Origin: Verrucomicrobiia bacterium
Lineage (GTDB): Bacteria > Verrucomicrobiota > Verrucomicrobiia > Limisphaerales > UBA8199
Direction: 5' to 3'
Length of the DNA: 45,753 bases
Assembly (NCBI GenBank): GCA_035946615.1
Contig: DASYZB010000116.1
Location: forward strand, 80,545 to 126,297
The notes under the pieces are model-generated. The model was not told where the DNA came from. It saw only the letters and a list, made by a program, of their open reading frames with translations, and did no database searches. A program made the translations under genes and the position numbers. Each line of letters begins with the position of its first letter. Position 1 is the first letter of the stretch. Of this stretch, positions 43,095 through 45,753 are shown in pieces.

Positions 43095-44066
43095 CTATGG
43101 TGCCACTTGGAGCCGGAAGAAAAGTTGGTTCCAGTTGTCCACGTCCCAATACTGCGGATAAACCATGCTGGTGTTGGTGGCTGTGAACGCCGAGCCTTGG
43201 TTGGTCCATGTGCTCAAATCCGCCGACACCTGTAATTGGTAGTTGGTCGTAGGGGTGAGATTGGAGAATGTCGGCTTGACTGCCTTCATCAAATCCACCC
43301 GTGGCCCGGACTCATACACATATAACTGCTGGACTTCGGAAGCCGAAAGGGCACGGTTGTAAATGCGAACATCGTTAATGGCGCCGAGGAAACCAGTCTG
43401 ATTACTAGCGGTTTGAGCAACAGGGGCCCCGATTACAAGGGGAAAGGGACCTGCACTCACCGTGAATGGAGTAACAATAACCGATGCTGCCACAACCCCG
43501 TTCGTATAGAACTTACAGAGACCATTCCCCCCATCGGCGATAGCGACCATATGATACCACTGATTGTGACTCACCGAGGTTGCGCCAGCTTCTGGCATCC
43601 ACTGTGCGTAGTTGGCGGTCCACTGGGGGGCGATTATATCGGGGCCCTGCCACCAGACTGACCAAGCACGATAGGACCAGTCCATAGAAACCGGCTGTTT
43701 CCAAGCTTTATCCAGCAAGCACCCTACCCACTGGGTATCTCCGAAGCAATCAAACCACAGGCTCACGGTTACGGCGTTGGTGATGTCAAGCGATGGTGAG
43801 TCGGCGACCTGAACGGACGAGTTAAGGGCACCTGTGAAAATCGCCGCCAGCCGGTTGCTCACAGTTGCGAAGGTGACGTTTTGTGCTGTCCCGTTGTTCC
43901 CATGTCCGCTCGCATCGTTCGCATTCCCGTTGAATGGATAATACGCCACCAGACCGTTGGTGAGAAAGGATTGAGCTTGAACTTGAGCGGCAAAAGCCGC
44001 CGCGATTGTGAGAGTTCCAAGCAGTATTCTAGCCATTCCCGACAGCTTGCCATTCATATTTTTCAT
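43095..44066 (-). CDS. Exported LamG/concanavalin-like domain protein
   Basis: 323 residues from ATG 44066. A signal peptide (ILLGTLTIAAAFAAQVQA, cleavage before Gln-Ser) is followed by a LamG-like jellyroll fold: GLVAYYPFNGNANDASGHGN at the start, AVTVSLWFDCFG, a QWYHMVAIADGGNGLCKFYT strand pair and the closing INDVRIYNRALSASEVQQLY. The C-terminal ~70 residues (LTPTTNYQLQVSADLSTWTN, ending FFRLQVAP) form a short beta-rich tail common in verrucomicrobial exported proteins. LamG domains bind carbohydrates or proteins; the ligand here is unknown. Divergent from the small regulator at 44187. Confidence 0.85.
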   Translation of the reverse strand: MKNMNGKLSGMARILLGTLTIAAAFAAQVQAQSFLTNGLVAYYPFNGNANDASGHGNNGTAQNVTFATVSNRLAAIFTGALNSSVQVADSPSLDITNAVTVSLWFDCFGDTQWVGCLLDKAWKQPVSMDWSYRAWSVWWQGPDIIAPQWTANYAQWMPEAGATSVSHNQWYHMVAIADGGNGLCKFYTNGVVAASVIVTPFTVSAGPFPLVIGAPVAQTASNQTGFLGAINDVRIYNRALSASEVQQLYVYESGPRVDLMKAVKPTFSNLTPTTNYQLQVSADLSTWTNQGSAFTATNTSMVYPQYWDVDNWNQLFFRLQVAP

Positions 44067-44186
44067 TCGTTATTTTCAATTTTATTCCACACCGCCGCCA
44101 TTAGAGCAGCAGTTGCGGTGCCATCCATAGCGGCGTCCAGACTATTGTCTGTGTTCGGGAATTATCGCTCCGGCAAAATGGCGTGA

Positions 44187-44429
44187 ATGCGGAAAATGGA
44201 CAGGTCCACGGCCTTTGCAGTGGTGTTAAGGACACACCGGCAGGCCAAAGGCATTTCCCAAGAGCTTTTAGCCGAGAAGGCCGATATTCACCCCACCCAT
44301 GTCGGCCTCATTGAAAGGTCGCTCCGCAACCCAAGCCTTAATGTCGCCAAGGCCATCGCGAGTGCCCTCGGTTTGTCGCTGGCGGACATGATTGCCGAAG
44401 CTGAACGAATTCAAGGAAAGGGAGCCTGA
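44187..44429 (+). CDS. Small XRE-family helix-turn-helix regulator
   Basis: 80 residues from ATG 44187 (ATG 44196 also possible). The whole protein is one Cro/CI-type HTH: LRTHRQAKGISQELLAEKAD, then HPTHVGLIERSLRNPSLNVA and ALGLSLADMIAEAE. No sensor domain. It is divergent from the LamG gene, with 120 bp between them, so control of LamG or of itself is possible. Single-domain regulators of this sort are frequent near accessory genes. Confidence 0.85.
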   Translation: MRKMDRSTAFAVVLRTHRQAKGISQELLAEKADIHPTHVGLIERSLRNPSLNVAKAIASALGLSLADMIAEAERIQGKGA

Positions 44430-44810
44430 CGGGAGGCACCACTCGCCCCCCGCTAGAATGTGATGGGCAACGGGTTCAGCCTGCCTTTGTATTCTGGCGC
44501 GCCAACGCTGACCCACAACCAAAAAGGCCAGCCTGTTTGTTCAGAAAAGCGGGGGGCGGGCAGATTATCTGGCGTCAGCCGTTCTGTCGTTCGGCGCGTT
44601 GAGGGTGCCGATTTGCTCCGGTTTGGGTCTTGGCGCAGGTTTGGAGGGAAAGAGGGGAAACGGTCAAAGGTCCATTCCAGCCCCTATTTTCAAGGGTTTT
44701 GAGCGAAAATAATACGTTGTCAATTATGCTCAGGCAGGGCGGGCCAAGCGCGTCCGGTATGAAACAGGGATGTAATCCCGCCCTTGCCTGGAGCGCCTTG
44801 TTCGGCTCCC
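44430..44810. other. Intergenic space without a convincing gene
   Basis: 381 bp. Frames of about 80 codons exist on both strands but have no recognisable domain and atypical composition. Near 44738-44800 there are inverted CGCCC/GGGCG blocks (GGCAGGGCGGG with CCCGCCCTTGCC) that could form a hairpin of about 10 bp between the convergent transcripts. Confidence 0.35.
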
Positions 44811-44951
44811 TCATGGTTTCTTACGCTTTCGCGCCAACACCACTAGCACGACCAGAGCGACAAGCGCCAGCCCAATCGTGACGGCAGCCGCGCCCTTATC
44901 GAACTGAAACGACCAAATGAAGTCGGTGTGGGTCTGGACATTCGTGTTCAT
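44811..44951 (-). CDS. 46-residue single-helix membrane protein
   Basis: ATG 44951 to TGA 44811-44813. Sequence: MNTNVQTHTDFIWSFQFDKG, then AAAVTIGLALVALVVLVVLA and a basic Arg-Lys-Arg-Lys-Lys-Pro end. One strong membrane helix with a positive C-terminal tail predicts an N-out/C-in orientation. The start overlaps the stop of the upstream membrane gene as ATGA, a standard coupling arrangement that supports it as a real gene. Function unknown; it may be a partner subunit of the two proteins encoded upstream. Confidence 0.6.
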   Translation of the reverse strand: MNTNVQTHTDFIWSFQFDKGAAAVTIGLALVALVVLVVLARKRKKP

Positions 44952-45280
44952 GTTGCCGAACACGTAAGCTCAGGCGCGCCGGGCGGCTGAACCAATAAGG
45001 CTGCGGAGGCGACGACCGGCGCGGCCTGGAGCGATTGGTTAAGTGTTCGAGAGCGCTTGCCCGCCGCCATGTCGTCGGCAATCAAGACAGCCAGTATAAC
45101 AAACGCCAAAAAGCTAGCGCGGCGAAATCGAGGCGTTCCGATAACGAGGGTGATGATTGGAAAGATGGCCAGCGCTAAATACCAGGGCCAACGTCCGCCT
45201 GGGGAGGAGATGACAAGTCTTGAGCAAAAAAGTAAGACTATAAATGCGATCAGAGAAATCCTGGAAATCCATGCATTCAT
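44948..45280 (-). CDS. Hypothetical small membrane protein
   Basis: 110 residues from ATG 45280. Three hydrophobic segments: ISLIAFIVLLFCSRLVIS, WPWYLALAIFPIITLVIG and ASFLAFVILAVLIADDM, then a soluble tail of about 35 residues rich in Ala, Pro and Val. I do not recognise a family. It starts 5 bp after the stop of the gene upstream and overlaps the next gene by 4 bp (ATGA), so it is the middle of a three-gene mini-operon. Confidence 0.6.
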   Translation of the reverse strand: MNAWISRISLIAFIVLLFCSRLVISSPGGRWPWYLALAIFPIITLVIGTPRFRRASFLAFVILAVLIADDMAAGKRSRTLNQSLQAAPVVASAALLVQPPGAPELTCSAT

Positions 45281-45285
45281 ACAAC

Positions 45286-45660
45286 TTAACGAAAACGCTC
45301 AGTGGCGCGGCGGCTGAAGTTCGGGAATCCAAACACGACGGACTCGGCGCGTCCACTGCAGCAAGAGTTGGACTGTTGTGCAATCACGAGTACTGGCAAA
45401 TAGCCGAAGCGGATTACCTGCAAGTCGGTCCGGGATGGGGAGAGCCGACGCCGATAAATCAGTAGCGACGCTCCGGCCCAGAATGCCAATAGCGCGACAC
45501 CGCAAACCTGGGCAACTTGCCCGCCGTCCAAAATCATGAGGCTGAGCAGCCCAATGATGGCCTGAATTGCGAGCGCCTCAAAAACAGGGTTGTCGTAATC
45601 CTTCGAAATTGGGACGACTTGCCGGAATAGTTTCACAAGGGCGAGCTTTTGATTATGCAA
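45286..45660 (-). CDS. Hypothetical small membrane protein
   Basis: 124 residues if TTG 45660 is used; GTG 45636 (giving VKLFRQVVPISKDYDNPVFE) is an alternative. Two hydrophobic segments, ALAIQAIIGLLSLMIL and VAQVCGVALLAFWAGASLLI, are followed by YRRRLSPSRTDLQVIRFGYL and a third weak segment PVLVIAQ. The stretch after that (Ser/Cys/Arg-rich) looks less conserved and could be a shifted end. I do not recognise a named family. First gene of the mini-operon. Confidence 0.55.
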   Translation of the reverse strand: MHNQKLALVKLFRQVVPISKDYDNPVFEALAIQAIIGLLSLMILDGGQVAQVCGVALLAFWAGASLLIYRRRLSPSRTDLQVIRFGYLPVLVIAQQSNSCCSGRAESVVFGFPNFSRRATERFR

Positions 45661-45753
45661 CGGGCAGTCGCATATTGCGGCGGGGGTGGCTGCGTTCTTC
45701 TTGTTGTAAGGCGTTCATAATCAGCCCTGACTGCGGCACTATAAACGCGCGGT

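Noticed and set aside
45700-45725. TTGTTGTAAGGCGTT as an integron attC-like core beside small membrane genes
   Set aside because: The paired core sites with correct spacing are absent, and no integrase or second site was seen.

Overview
The window looks like chromosome of a free-living, Gram-negative-type member of the Verrucomicrobiota, probably near Pedosphaera/Limisphaerales. This is inferred from content: a pseudopilin with the [18 protein letters not shown] leader, Tat-exported Gfo/Idh oxidoreductase and sugar-isomerase-like proteins, a GloVer-type repeat relic, a LamG protein with a short Phe-Arg-Leu tail, a Trp/Tyr/Pro-rich exported protein, and many short dispersed intergenic hairpin repeats. 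No rRNA gene, complete prophage or insertion sequence is visible.

Layout. 1-4645: a partial pseudopilin gene, divergent from three surface-polysaccharide genes (WecA-like phosphoglycosyl transferase, exported Ala-rich helical-repeat protein, O-antigen ligase-like protein). 4605-9239: housekeeping genes asnS and a DRE-TIM aldolase (minus strand), then hflK-hflC (plus strand). 9248-13898: a large Trp-rich exported protein and a two-gene operon for Tat-exported sugar-type enzymes. 14149-17120: an accessory patch with tRNA-Gly(CCC), a DUF4143-type ATPase behind nested palindromes, a three-repeat orphan CRISPR relic of type I-E character without cas genes, a DUF72 protein and a decayed GloVer repeat gene. 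17212-28278: metabolic genes cysK, dgt, ispH, an exported zinc-dependent phospholipase C-like protein, an XRE-cupin regulator divergent from tdh-kbl (threonine to glycine), and RNase R. 28279-32202: repeat-rich spacers around two small membrane-protein genes and a GH88-like hydrolase.

32203-42241 is a nine-gene, one-direction exopolysaccharide cluster: flippase, FkbM methyltransferase, glycosyltransferases GT2, GT4-like, GT2 and GT4, a Wzy/WaaL-like polymerase, and two more GT4 enzymes. Several genes overlap, which suggests translational coupling. The WecA-like enzyme at 687 could start the lipid-linked glycan that this cluster extends, flips and polymerises, although the two loci are 28 kb apart. 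42242-45753 holds low-complexity spacer, a gene fragment, a LamG protein, a small XRE regulator and a mini-operon of three short membrane proteins, the last only 46 residues.

The most interesting unexplained signals are a roughly 49-nt element repeated upstream of two unrelated minus-strand genes, the orphan CRISPR relic, the palindromes at the ATPase, a large intergenic repeat present twice with an internal 66-nt expansion, and the uncharacterised polysaccharide locus. I saw no single complete new system that can be proved from the sequence alone.
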